From Candidatus Nitrosomarinus catalina (GTDB lineage Archaea; Thermoproteota; Nitrososphaeria; Nitrososphaerales; Nitrosopumilaceae): a DNA stretch of 64,000 bases. Below are positions 47,318-56,012 of the stretch, one piece after another. The DNA lies in NCBI RefSeq assembly GCF_002156965.1, contig NZ_CP021324.1, positions 282,988 through 346,987 on the forward strand, in the 5' to 3' direction. The notes under the pieces were generated by a model. The model saw only the letters and a list, made by a program, of their open reading frames with translations, was not told where the DNA came from and did not search any database. The position numbers were made by a program, and so were the translations under genes. Position 1 is the first letter of the stretch. The number at the start of each line of letters is the position of its first letter.

Positions 47318-47391
47318 ACTAGTATCATTATTTTCATTTTTTAATATCTTTAGCGTATGCTATATTGAAAATTTTCTCTATTTTGCGATAC

Positions 47392-47424
47392 CCTCATATA
47401 TCCTAGTTTGGAAATGAGGATATA
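47392..47424 (+). promoter_or_regulatory. two mutually exclusive hairpins in the dnaG leader
   Basis: Upstream of dnaG are CCTCAT (47392-47397) with ATGAGG (47414-47419), and TATATCC (47397-47403) with GGATATA (47418-47424). The arms overlap, so only one stem can form at a time. A TATA-like CTATATTG near 47360 puts the region in the transcribed leader. An AAGGAG lies 12 bases before the dnaG ATG. A switch or a DNA operator are both possible. Confidence 0.35.
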
Positions 47425-47447
47425 ATGATAAAGGAGATGAAGAATTT

Positions 47448-48590
47448 ATGCCTCAATCAGGAATTGTCAAATATCACGTTAAACTTTCCTATGAAGTTGA
47501 TGGACTCGTTGAAAGAGCAGATATAATCGGAGCCATCTTTGGCCAAACAGAAGGACTGTTGGGCCCAGAGATGAATTTGAATGAACTGCAACGAGTTTCT
47601 AAAGTAGGACGTATTGAAGTTATTGCAAAATCAACAGCTAATACTACAAATGGTAATGCTGTTATTCCAATGAGTACTGATATTGATACTTGTGCATTAA
47701 TTGCAGCTGGTATCGAAAGTATTGATAAGGTTGGTCCTTTTGATTGTAAATTTACTTTAGATGCAATTGATGATGTACGTGCAGCAAAGAAAGATGATAT
47801 TGTAAAACGTGCAAAAGAAATCAAACAAAAATGGGCAACTAAAACAGTTAGTGAAGGTGAAACTATGTTAAATGACGTTCACCAAGGTGATTCTGGAAAA
47901 TTATCAAGTTATGGACCATCTAAATTAACTTGTAGTTCTGGAGTCTTTGATTCCAATTGGATTATTTTAGTTGAAGGTAGAGCTGATGTGATTAATCTTT
48001 TGAGAGCTGGATATGATAATGTTCTTGCAATTGAAGGTGCAAAAATTGATGAGTCAATTAAAGAATTATGTTCAGAAAAAGATACTGTTGTTGCATTTAT
48101 TGATGGTGATAGAGCAGGTGGTTTTATTCTCAAAGAATTAAAATCTGTTGTAACTCTAGATTATGAATTACAAGCTGACACTGGTGTTGAAGTTGAAGAA
48201 TTAACTCCTCAAAGATTAGACGAAATTTTACAACCAATTGCCGATGAAATTAAAAATGGTAAACCTTCCCCCGCATTAAAAAGTGAGGATGATAAATCTA
48301 TTGCAGATGTTGCTTCAAAAATTTTCCCAAATCTTAATGAAACTTTAGAAGCAGTTGCATTAGATAGTGATCAAAATGAAATCTTCAAAGTTCCAATTAG
48401 TGAAGTAGTAAGCAAATTATCCTCTCAATCTGGCATCAAATATCTTCTATTGGATGGAATAATCACCAAGAGATTATTAGAAGGTGCTAAAAATGCTGGA
48501 ATTGAATGTGTTATTGGACATAGAGTTGCAAAATTAACTAACTCTGATGGCATGACACTAAAAACATTCGCTGATTTAGGCGTATCTTAG
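47448..48590 (+). CDS. dnaG: archaeal DnaG-type primase/exosome subunit
   Basis: 380 residues. The archaeal N-terminal RNA-binding part (KYHVKLSYEVDGLVERADI) precedes a TOPRIM domain with Glu176 (VEGRAD) and Asp219/Asp221 (FIDGDRAGG). The protein is known in archaea as a subunit of the RNA exosome and as a primase-like enzyme. An AAGGAG ribosome-binding site precedes the ATG. It is followed by ribK with an eight-base gap. Confidence 0.95.
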   Translation: MPQSGIVKYHVKLSYEVDGLVERADIIGAIFGQTEGLLGPEMNLNELQRVSKVGRIEVIAKSTANTTNGNAVIPMSTDIDTCALIAAGIESIDKVGPFDCKFTLDAIDDVRAAKKDDIVKRAKEIKQKWATKTVSEGETMLNDVHQGDSGKLSSYGPSKLTCSSGVFDSNWIILVEGRADVINLLRAGYDNVLAIEGAKIDESIKELCSEKDTVVAFIDGDRAGGFILKELKSVVTLDYELQADTGVEVEELTPQRLDEILQPIADEIKNGKPSPALKSEDDKSIADVASKIFPNLNETLEAVALDSDQNEIFKVPISEVVSKLSSQSGIKYLLLDGIITKRLLEGAKNAGIECVIGHRVAKLTNSDGMTLKTFADLGVS

Positions 48591-48598
48591 GATTTTAG

Positions 48599-49282
48599 AT
48601 GACTGAACTAAAAATTCAGCACCTCTTAACTCTCTCTTATCTGTTATCTAAAGGAGCAAAGTACAATTATGTTACAATAACGACTTCTGCATTAGGAAAA
48701 AATATCCATAAATCACAACAAGCTGCCTCAAAACATTTGTTAGAATTAGAACAAAACAAATTCATCTCTCGAATAATTAGTGGAAGAAATCTATCTGTAA
48801 AAATTACTAACAAAGGGTATTCTGAGATTGTGAAATTATCTTCTATGTTGCAAAAAAGTTTGGATTCTTACCCTTCCGTTGTTAATCTTCAAGGAACTTT
48901 AGTTTCAGGAATGGGTGAAGGTGCTTACTATATGGGATTGAAAGGATATACAAAACAGTTTAAATCTAAAATTGGATATGTTCCATTTCCTGGAACTCTA
49001 AATGTTCGTTTAGACAAAAAAATTCATCAGGAAGCAATGAAACAATTTGAAACTCTGGATGGAGTTAAAATCAAAAGTTTTTCTGATGGAAAGCGAACAT
49101 ATGGTTGGGTAAAGTGTTTTTCTGCTAAATTAAATAATTCAATTAAATGTCAACTAATTATTCTTGAACGAACTCATCATGATGAATCCGTAATTGAATT
49201 AATTTCCAAAACCTGTATTCGTAAAAACACTAAATTGAAAGATGGTTCAAAGATTTCAATAAAGATTGAAATAGATTCTTAG
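48599..49282 (+). CDS. ribK: CTP-dependent riboflavin kinase (RibK) with winged helix
   Basis: 227 residues. A winged helix of about 85 residues (HKSQQAASKHLLELEQ) precedes the DUF120 kinase domain GMGEGAYYMGLKGYTKQF and IGYVPFPGTLNVRLD. Archaeal RibK phosphorylates riboflavin to FMN with CTP. The winged helix could let the protein regulate its own gene or others. It is downstream of dnaG and converges with the RibL-like gene, overlapping it by four bases; the two enzymes are consecutive in FAD synthesis. Confidence 0.92.
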   Translation: MTELKIQHLLTLSYLLSKGAKYNYVTITTSALGKNIHKSQQAASKHLLELEQNKFISRIISGRNLSVKITNKGYSEIVKLSSMLQKSLDSYPSVVNLQGTLVSGMGEGAYYMGLKGYTKQFKSKIGYVPFPGTLNVRLDKKIHQEAMKQFETLDGVKIKSFSDGKRTYGWVKCFSAKLNNSIKCQLIILERTHHDESVIELISKTCIRKNTKLKDGSKISIKIEIDS

Positions 49283-49956
49283 ATTCCGTGAATTGATTCC
49301 CCGTATTCCTTTTCTATTTTAGAACTAGAGCTTTCTGGAATAGGTGATTGCAATCTGGCAACTTTTGCATCTAACTTGATTTTTTTACATCCTTCTGTAA
49401 TGAATTGTTCTTGATGAACTTGATCATATCCTAATGCAATAATTTGTGGTTTAACTAAATTAACTGTTTTAAAAATATCATTTTCTTGTCCAATTAAACA
49501 TAAATCTACTACAGATAATGAATTAACTAATTCTTGTCTTTGTTCCTGACTGTGAATGGGTCTTCTTTTTTTCATTTTTACAGCTGTATTGTCTGTGGCT
49601 ACAACCACAACTAAGACATCTCCCAATGCCTTAGCTGCATTTAATGTAGAAATATGGCCTGGATGTATGATGTCAAATACTCCTCCTGCTAATACTACTC
49701 GTAATGACTCCCTGCCCATTTCAGTTAATGTCATTTCATCTTGATTAACTAAATTATCTTGGGTTAGTTTTTCCATTTTTTCAGAAATTTGTTTTTCTGA
49801 AATCATATTATTTTGTAAAATTTTCTCTATGGGATTTTCTCCTGTAATCTCACTTAGATATAATGTTGATAAGATCTTATTTTCAATTTGTTTCAATGTT
49901 TTTTTACCTTTTGACCTACTCTTTAATTTATTGATAATATTACATTTTAAATTCAA
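49279..49956 (-). CDS. ribL: FAD synthetase-like nucleotidyltransferase (RibL)
   Basis: 225 residues. A nucleotidyltransferase domain with VLAGGVFDIIHPGHISTL (HPGH at 98-101) and KMKKRRPIHSQEQR follows an N-terminal helical domain of about 85 residues that looks like a winged helix. The archaeal RibL adenylates FMN to FAD; the adjacency to ribK supports this. The start overlaps the end of dph5 by 17 bases; the first 20 residues are Lys-rich and the true start may be later. Confidence 0.8.
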   Translation of the reverse strand: MNLKCNIINKLKSRSKGKKTLKQIENKILSTLYLSEITGENPIEKILQNNMISEKQISEKMEKLTQDNLVNQDEMTLTEMGRESLRVVLAGGVFDIIHPGHISTLNAAKALGDVLVVVVATDNTAVKMKKRRPIHSQEQRQELVNSLSVVDLCLIGQENDIFKTVNLVKPQIIALGYDQVHQEQFITEGCKKIKLDAKVARLQSPIPESSSSKIEKEYGESIHGI

Positions 49957-50977
49957 GGCCTTTTGCTAATCTTAGTGCATCTACTAACCCATCAGCATAC
50001 CCAATGCTTAAAATCGCATTCTCATCTCGACCTTCACCTAGAAATATCTCTGCATCCTTAATGTATCGTTCAGCATTATCCAAAATTATTTCAAATTCTT
50101 TTTGATTTTTATAAAGCGGTTCAATTTCTTCTAGTGCTTCTCTAACCATTGGCACATATTTTTTCATCATTTGATTTGAAATTTTTTCTGTTTTTTCAGA
50201 ATTATCAAATGGTTCATCAATACATTTTCCAAATAATTTTAATGCATCTGATTCTGTAAAATGTAATCTACCTGGAATGATGATTGTATGTGGTGGTTTT
50301 CCAAAATCTGTTTCTTTCAAACTAGATATTTTTCCACAAACAATTGCTTGATCTTTAAAACCTATTCTTGATGCAATAATTACATAATTTGATTCTGTAA
50401 TCACATTTCTTGTTTGACCTTGCTCAGTTTCCAATAACCCTTTTAATGCATCCTTAGGATCCAAGAAAAATTTTTTGTCTTGATTATATTCTAACAAAAG
50501 TACTGTGTGATTACCTTCAATCAAATTTTTATAAATTACATAATATGGTGTTGTAAGTGATTTCATTTCACTCATTATTGTTGCAATTCTTCCAATTTTG
50601 TAAAAATGTAAACCACATTCTCCAATCATTGATGTCAATGATGATGAAGCATGGATTGAATGTGTTTTAATTTTATTTTCAATTGCTCTTGCTCTTAATT
50701 CGATATGTGTTGTTGCAATGTATGGATCCCCGTATGCTAATAAAACCACGTTTTTTTCTTTTGACATTTCTAAAATTTCATTTCCATCTTCAACTAACCA
50801 TCTTTTAGCCAGCTTGAATTCACCTTTGATTGAATCTTGAATTTTTTTTAAATCTGATTCGCTAATGGGACTAGTAAATTGTTCTAAATACACAATGTCT
50901 GCAGTTGAAATTGTTTCTAATCCTTCAATAGGGATTGATTCAAACCCTGATATTCCTAAACCTACAAACGATAACAT
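49940..50977 (-). CDS. dph5: diphthine synthase Dph5
   Basis: Methylates the modified His of elongation factor 2 on the way to diphthamide. The family N-terminus LSFVGLGISGFESIP, the SAM-contact region LLAYGDPYIATTHIEL and IIPGRLHFTESDALK are present. At 345 residues it exceeds the usual 260-290; the extra is a C-terminal helical domain of about 70 residues (YVPMVREALEEIEPLYKNQK onwards). The start overlaps the lysK stop by one base (TAATG), so it is made with the amino-acid genes. Confidence 0.92.
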   Translation of the reverse strand: MLSFVGLGISGFESIPIEGLETISTADIVYLEQFTSPISESDLKKIQDSIKGEFKLAKRWLVEDGNEILEMSKEKNVVLLAYGDPYIATTHIELRARAIENKIKTHSIHASSSLTSMIGECGLHFYKIGRIATIMSEMKSLTTPYYVIYKNLIEGNHTVLLLEYNQDKKFFLDPKDALKGLLETEQGQTRNVITESNYVIIASRIGFKDQAIVCGKISSLKETDFGKPPHTIIIPGRLHFTESDALKLFGKCIDEPFDNSEKTEKISNQMMKKYVPMVREALEEIEPLYKNQKEFEIILDNAERYIKDAEIFLGEGRDENAILSIGYADGLVDALRLAKGLEFKM

Positions 50978-52104
50978 TATTGCAATTTTTTATCATGTAG
51001 CCTTTTTAAATGCTGTAGAGTAGCTTTGAAAATTTCTATTCCTTTAAGATATTCCTCAATCGAAACTTTTTCATCAATTGTATGTGCTTCGTGAGGATCT
51101 CCTGGACCATATGTTACAACTGGAATTTCCCACTGATTTCCTAAAACATTCATGTCTCCAGTACCTGTTTTTCGAATTAATGTTGGTCTTGATTTCTCCA
51201 CTTGCATAATTCCTAAAGTAAATGCTCTTACTAATGATGAATTATGAGGTGCTTCAAATGGTTCAGTCTCATCTAAAATTGAATAAAATGCATCTACTTC
51301 TCTTTCTTGAGAGATTTCTTTAACTAGTGTTGCAATTTTTTGTTCAATGCTTTTACAATTCATATCTACTGGAATTCTGATGTCAAAAAGAGTTTCACAT
51401 TCTTTGGGGGTAATATTATGACTTGTTCCTCCTTTAATTTCTGTCATTGTTGCTGTTAACAACATTCCTTTTGTCTTATCTTCTTGATTAGCTTCTAGTT
51501 TTTCTTTTAATTTTTTAACAAATATCATTGATTCTTCAATTGCGTTTTTTGAAAGCCATGGCGCACTAGCATGAGAACTATCTGCAGCACTAATTTTTAG
51601 TTTGATTGCTAATCTTCCTTTGTAAGCAATTGTCACTTGTTTGATTCCACTTGGTTCTCCAAATACTGCATAATCTATATCCATTTTCTTTTTTACAATA
51701 TTTTTAATTCCTACTGCATTTCCTTCTTCGTCCACAGCTCCTACAAAAGTAACAGTCCCTTGATTTTTTTCAATTGATGCAGCTGCAAAAAGCATTGCCA
51801 TTAATGGTGCTTTGGCATCAGAAGCACCGCGACCATAAAGTGAATCTCCTTCTTTTCTGACTTTAACTTTTCCTGGAACTACATCCATATGTCCACATAA
51901 CATGATTTTTGGTGAACCTGAACCTTTCTTTGCAATAATGTTCCCAACTTCATCAATTTGTATATCTTCAAATCCTAAATCATCGCATTTATCAGCTAAA
52001 AATTCTGCCATTGGTCTTTCACTAAGTGATGGTGTGTATAGTCGAAGTGCTTTTTCCAGCATTTTTGTTGCAAATTTTGGTGTTACCGTGAAATGGGTGT
52101 TCAA
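50977..52104 (-). CDS. lysK: LysW-lysine/ornithine hydrolase (LysK)
   Basis: M20-family metallopeptidase, 375 residues. Zinc ligands are H72 and D97 with catalytic D74 (LCGHMDVVPG and GRGASDAKAP), then DEEGNAVG and the C-terminal DPHEAHTIDEKVSI. LysK releases lysine or ornithine from the LysW carrier. It is the only gene of its kind here, so it should serve both the lysine and arginine branches. The lysX stop is two bases upstream. Confidence 0.9.
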   Translation of the reverse strand: MNTHFTVTPKFATKMLEKALRLYTPSLSERPMAEFLADKCDDLGFEDIQIDEVGNIIAKKGSGSPKIMLCGHMDVVPGKVKVRKEGDSLYGRGASDAKAPLMAMLFAAASIEKNQGTVTFVGAVDEEGNAVGIKNIVKKKMDIDYAVFGEPSGIKQVTIAYKGRLAIKLKISAADSSHASAPWLSKNAIEESMIFVKKLKEKLEANQEDKTKGMLLTATMTEIKGGTSHNITPKECETLFDIRIPVDMNCKSIEQKIATLVKEISQEREVDAFYSILDETEPFEAPHNSSLVRAFTLGIMQVEKSRPTLIRKTGTGDMNVLGNQWEIPVVTYGPGDPHEAHTIDEKVSIEEYLKGIEIFKATLQHLKRLHDKKLQ

Positions 52105-52106
52105 CT

Positions 52107-52949
52107 TTATCGTTCTACTTTCATTGCGTAATCCAGCATTAGAGAAGGTATGTCTACGTCACATACTCTTACAGTGTTTTTGTATTCTGTTGTATTGTTA
52201 ACTTCATGAACCACTAACCCTTTTTCTTCACTTTCCATTAAATCTACACCTACAATATCTCCTTGTACAGCTTGTTTTGCTTTGATACACATTTCTTCCA
52301 TTTCTTGTGTAACTTTGCATGGTTCAGCAATTCCACCTAATGCCATGTTTGTTTTCCAATGTTCTGATTTTCTATATATTGCAGCAACTATTTTGTCTCC
52401 TACCATAATAGCTCTGATATCTCTTGGAGGTCTTTTTACAAATTCTTCTAAATAATGAATTTGGTAAATTGGATACATAGTTTCTCTACTTTCAATAATT
52501 CCTTCTGCTGAATCTTTGTCATTTAGTTTTGAAATTAACCTGCCCCAACTACCGACTGTTGGTTTTATAACTTTTGGATATCCATCTGTTTCTAATGCTT
52601 GAATAGCTGCATCCTTTGAAAATGCCACTGTTGCATCTGGTGTTGGAACACCTGATTTTTTTAGTAACATATGTGTGAATAATTTATTTCCTGCAAAAAC
52701 TCCTGTGTTTAAACAATTGATTACTTTAACTCCCATTCCTTCAAGAGCTGCTGTTGAATGTAAATTTCTGTAATAACTCACACATCGTTGAATAACTACT
52801 CCGTAATCTTCGGGTTTTTTTTCTAAATCTAAAGCAAGTTTTTTACAATCAACCATCTGTATGTTGATGTCCTTTTTTTTACCTGCTTCTAGTAGAGCTT
52901 TTTCTTCCCAACGTATGGAATCGTAAAGAATTGTAACATCAGGATTCAC
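52107..52949 (-). CDS. lysX: LysW ligase, lysine branch (LysX type)
   Basis: RimK-like ATP-grasp enzyme that attaches the amino group of 2-aminoadipate to LysW. The family start DVTILYDSIRWEEKALLEAG and the ATP-grasp PKVIKPTVGSWGRLISKLND are clear. Near the C-terminus, VHEVNNTTEYKNTVRV resembles the LysX of Thermus more than the paralogue at 59767. GTG at 52949 overlaps the lysW stop as GTGA; a TTG at 52958 is also possible. Substrate is inferred from motif and neighbours. Confidence 0.88.
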   Translation of the reverse strand: MNPDVTILYDSIRWEEKALLEAGKKKDINIQMVDCKKLALDLEKKPEDYGVVIQRCVSYYRNLHSTAALEGMGVKVINCLNTGVFAGNKLFTHMLLKKSGVPTPDATVAFSKDAAIQALETDGYPKVIKPTVGSWGRLISKLNDKDSAEGIIESRETMYPIYQIHYLEEFVKRPPRDIRAIMVGDKIVAAIYRKSEHWKTNMALGGIAEPCKVTQEMEEMCIKAKQAVQGDIVGVDLMESEEKGLVVHEVNNTTEYKNTVRVCDVDIPSLMLDYAMKVER

Positions 52950-53113
52950 TGGCCCCAATCCTCGCCAACTGTTTGAGCAGGCTTTAGATCAAAACCATCT
53001 GAACCTTTTGCTAATTCAAAACTTGCGCCACATTCGGGACATGTTACAATTTCTCCTTCAAGTGCATCACTTGGTATTGAGATATCTGCATCACATTCTT
53101 CACATTTTGACAT
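52946..53113 (-). CDS. lysW: LysW carrier protein, lysine-side copy, ending in Gln
   Basis: 55 residues: zinc ribbon CEECD and CPECG (C4, C7, C25, C28), a helical region, and the conserved tail VGEDWG. In characterised LysW proteins the last residue is Glu, whose side-chain carboxyl bonds to the amino acid. Here the last codon is CAG (Gln), so the tail is EDWGQ. The reading of the last 24 bases is unambiguous in this sequence. It lies 22 bases after the homocitrate synthase gene, just ahead of lysX. Confidence 0.9.
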   Translation of the reverse strand: MSKCEECDADISIPSDALEGEIVTCPECGASFELAKGSDGFDLKPAQTVGEDWGQ

Positions 53114-53135
53114 AATTCTTATTCATTTCTCCTCT

Positions 53136-54302
53136 TTATTTATCTTCAATAATCTTTTTTTCGAGTCTATCTTCAAGTGGGATTTCTATTAGATCTCCCA
53201 TTCTGAGATTTTTTAGCCCTGATGCAACTGCTTTTGCACCTATGTCGTCTTTTTCTAATCCTAATAATGACATCAAATAAGCTGCACCTGTTTTTCCTGC
53301 TAATTCTCCAAATACAATTCGTCTCCTATTTCCTACAGCTCTTGGTGGAATTGGCTCATATGCTGCTGGATTGCGTAGAATTGCTGCAAGGTGTGTGCCT
53401 GCTTTGTGTTTGTATGCAGCTGAACCAACAATTGGTTTTGAATCATACGGTTTGATTTCTGTATAATCTTCAATTAGTTTTGATAAATCCAATAGCATAT
53501 CTAATCTAAAATCATTTGGTGATTTATACAAGTAAGTCAATGCTACTGCTACTTCTGCAAGTGGTGGAATTCCTGTTCTTTCACCAATTCCATCAATAGT
53601 TGTATGAATTTGATCAACACCTGCATCACAAGCTGAAAATGCATTTGCAACAGCAAATCCTATATCATTATGTACATGTGCATCTAATGGTACATCTACT
53701 ACTTCTCTAACTTTCTTTACAAAGTTAAACATTCCAATTGGACGTAAAATTCCTACTGTATCTGGTAGACTTATTCTATCTACTCCTGCTTCTTCAATTG
53801 CTTTACAAACTTTAAGTAAAAATTCTGGTTCTGCTCTGCTACCATCTTCTACTGTAAATCTAATTTTTAATCCATGTGATTTTGCATATTCTACAGTTTC
53901 TACAGCTCTTTCTAATGCTTCTTCTCTTGATATTCGAAGTTTATCTTTAAGATGTATGTCTGATATTCCTAAATATGCTGCACACCATTTTGCATCACAA
54001 TCTAATGAAACATCAATGTCTTGTTTAAGTGCACGACCATGTGAAACTATATCTGCTGTTAATCCTTGTTTGATAATTGTTTTAGTTGCTTCTTGATGAT
54101 CTTTTGAGACTACTGGAGAAATTTCAATTTGATCAACTCCAAAATAATCTAACATCCATGCAATCTGAATTCTTTGTTTATTTGTAAATGAAACACCTGG
54201 ATGTTGTTCACCTTCTCTTAATGTACTATCTAATACTCTAATTTTTTTTGGATTTTTTTCATATGCATTGTAGATATTTGCATAGTGATTCGGATCTTTC
54301 AT
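53136..54302 (-). CDS. homocitrate synthase-like enzyme
   Basis: A 388-residue DRE-TIM enzyme of the isopropylmalate/homocitrate/citramalate synthase group. The signature DSTLREGEQHPGVSF holds D25, R29 and E30; metal His residues are in DAHVHNDIGFA. It lacks the C-terminal regulatory domain of leucine-type synthases. Position upstream of lysW-lysX-lysK favours homocitrate synthase, the first enzyme of the aminoadipate lysine route. A citramalate or isopropylmalate role cannot be excluded from sequence alone. Confidence 0.8.
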   Translation of the reverse strand: MKDPNHYANIYNAYEKNPKKIRVLDSTLREGEQHPGVSFTNKQRIQIAWMLDYFGVDQIEISPVVSKDHQEATKTIIKQGLTADIVSHGRALKQDIDVSLDCDAKWCAAYLGISDIHLKDKLRISREEALERAVETVEYAKSHGLKIRFTVEDGSRAEPEFLLKVCKAIEEAGVDRISLPDTVGILRPIGMFNFVKKVREVVDVPLDAHVHNDIGFAVANAFSACDAGVDQIHTTIDGIGERTGIPPLAEVAVALTYLYKSPNDFRLDMLLDLSKLIEDYTEIKPYDSKPIVGSAAYKHKAGTHLAAILRNPAAYEPIPPRAVGNRRRIVFGELAGKTGAAYLMSLLGLEKDDIGAKAVASGLKNLRMGDLIEIPLEDRLEKKIIEDK

Positions 54303-54420
54303 TACTAAATTCGTTAAACAAAATTGATGATATAAACATATTCGTACTATTTTCGTTGGAAATATTTTTAATTGATCCTAAATTAGTTTTGAATTAAATT
54401 TTTGAAACGAAACTCGTTTT
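54303..54420 (-). promoter_or_regulatory. promoter region of the homocitrate synthase gene
   Basis: On the minus strand a TATA-like TTTATA (54331-54336) lies about 30 bases before the ATG, so the message is nearly leaderless. An inverted repeat AAACGA-AAC-TCGTTT (54405-54419) overlaps the end of the Lrp gene. AACGA cores recur near 54310 and 54352 on the minus strand. This is an internal promoter within the operon and a possible Lrp target. Confidence 0.35.
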
Positions 54421-54838
54421 ACGCAACTTTTCTTAAAATTATTACAGTATTGGTATCTACTACTCCAGAAATTTTTCTTAAAGCATCAATACTGTTATTA
54501 ATTTCTGCAATACTTGAACCACTCATTATTGTTGTAATATCGTATTGTCCTGTTATTTCATAAACTGTTTTTACTCCTTCTAGTTTAGCAAGTTTTGCTG
54601 AAACTTTTGATGTGTCTGTAGCAGAATCGACTGATACTAAAACAATTGCACTTGTAACATTATCTTCTCCAATTTCAATTGTAAATTTACTAATTGTTTT
54701 ACTGTCTACTAAATTTTTAACCCTTCGTCTAACTGCTGATTCTGAAAGTTTAAGTTTTTTCCCAATATCTACAAATGATTCTCTTGAATCCTCTTTAAGA
54801 TATCCTATTATTTTTTCATCTATTTTATCCTTATACAT
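54419..54838 (-). CDS. Lrp/AsnC-family regulator (LysM-like)
   Basis: 139 residues: an N-terminal helix-turn-helix (KIIGYLKEDSRESFVDIG, LSESAVRRRVKNLVD) and a C-terminal RAM ligand-binding domain (SAIVLVSVDSATD, TVYEITGQYDITTIM). Its place between lysJ and the homocitrate synthase gene matches LysM in Sulfolobus, which controls lysine genes in response to lysine. The start overlaps lysJ by eight bases. Confidence 0.88.
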   Translation of the reverse strand: MYKDKIDEKIIGYLKEDSRESFVDIGKKLKLSESAVRRRVKNLVDSKTISKFTIEIGEDNVTSAIVLVSVDSATDTSKVSAKLAKLEGVKTVYEITGQYDITTIMSGSSIAEINNSIDALRKISGVVDTNTVIILRKVA

Positions 54839-56012
54839 TTCTCTTTTCTTCCTCTTTAGTTAATACAACATCTAAAGCATGTAAAACTTTTGTTACATCC
54901 TCTTCTTTAATTACTAAAGGTGGTAATATTCTGAGAATATTTCGTCCTGAGTACAACATTAAAACACCTTCTTCAATTAATCCCATCAAAATATCTTTTA
55001 CTTCAAATTTCATTTCAACTCCAATCATTAGTCCTTTTCCTCTTACTTCTCTGATCATTGTGTGTTTTTCTTTTAATTTTTCCAACCCTTCTCTAAAAAT
55101 TTCTCCCATTTTTTTGGAATTTTCAATTAAGCCATCTTCTGTTAATGATGTTAGTGCTGCAATTCCTGCTGCACAAGATATTGGATTACCTCCAAATGTT
55201 GATGAGTGTTCTCCTTTACTTATGGCAGCTAAAATACCTGGTTTAACTAATGTAGCACCCATTGGCACTCCTCCTGCAATTCCTTTTGCCAAACATAAGA
55301 TATCTGGAACTGTATTCCAGTGTTCGCCAGCCCATAATCGTCCTGTTCTTCCTAATCCTGCTTGAATTTCGTCAAAAACTAATAAGATTCCTTTTTCATC
55401 ACATAATTTTCTAACTTCTTGTAAAAATCCGTCTGGGGCAACTACAATACCACTTTCACCCTGAATTGGTTCTAAAATAATTAAAGCTGTATCTTCATCA
55501 ATAGCAGAACGTAGCGAATCCATATCTCCAAATGATGCAAAAGTAACTTTTTCAACCAATGGTGCAAATGCTTTTCTATATTTTGGATTAAATGTTAATG
55601 ACAATGCTCCAAATGATTTTCCATGATATGATCCTTTCATTGCAACCATTCCTTTCTTTCCAGTAAACTTTCTTGCAAATTTCATTGCAGCTTCAACGGC
55701 TTCTGCACCACTATTGTTTAGATGTACTTGTGTTAATCCTTCTGGAGCTATTTCGATAAGTTTTTTCAAAAATCCTTCTCGTGTTTTATTGTATAATGAA
55801 CTATGTACTGTAATTATTTTATCAACTTGTTCTTTTATTGCTTTGTTAACTCTTTGATTTTGATGTCCAACTAATGCGACACCATATCCTCCCATACAAT
55901 CGATATACTCTTTTCCTTCTATGTCCCATACATGTGCATCCACACCTTTTTCAATTGTAACTGGAAATCTCTGATAGAGATTACCCATATGTTGATCTTC
56001 ACTCATGTTCAA
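54831..56012 (-). CDS. lysJ: LysW-aminoadipate semialdehyde/glutamate semialdehyde aminotransferase
   Basis: Class III PLP aminotransferase of 393 residues. The cofactor Lys is K243 in LCLAKGIAGGVPMGA, and VFDEIQAGLGRTG holds the Asp that contacts PLP. It transaminates LysW-bound semialdehydes to the lysine or ornithine form. It overlaps lysZ by 14 bases and lrp by eight bases. Confidence 0.9.
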   Translation of the reverse strand: MNMSEDQHMGNLYQRFPVTIEKGVDAHVWDIEGKEYIDCMGGYGVALVGHQNQRVNKAIKEQVDKIITVHSSLYNKTREGFLKKLIEIAPEGLTQVHLNNSGAEAVEAAMKFARKFTGKKGMVAMKGSYHGKSFGALSLTFNPKYRKAFAPLVEKVTFASFGDMDSLRSAIDEDTALIILEPIQGESGIVVAPDGFLQEVRKLCDEKGILLVFDEIQAGLGRTGRLWAGEHWNTVPDILCLAKGIAGGVPMGATLVKPGILAAISKGEHSSTFGGNPISCAAGIAALTSLTEDGLIENSKKMGEIFREGLEKLKEKHTMIREVRGKGLMIGVEMKFEVKDILMGLIEEGVLMLYSGRNILRILPPLVIKEEDVTKVLHALDVVLTKEEEKRNV

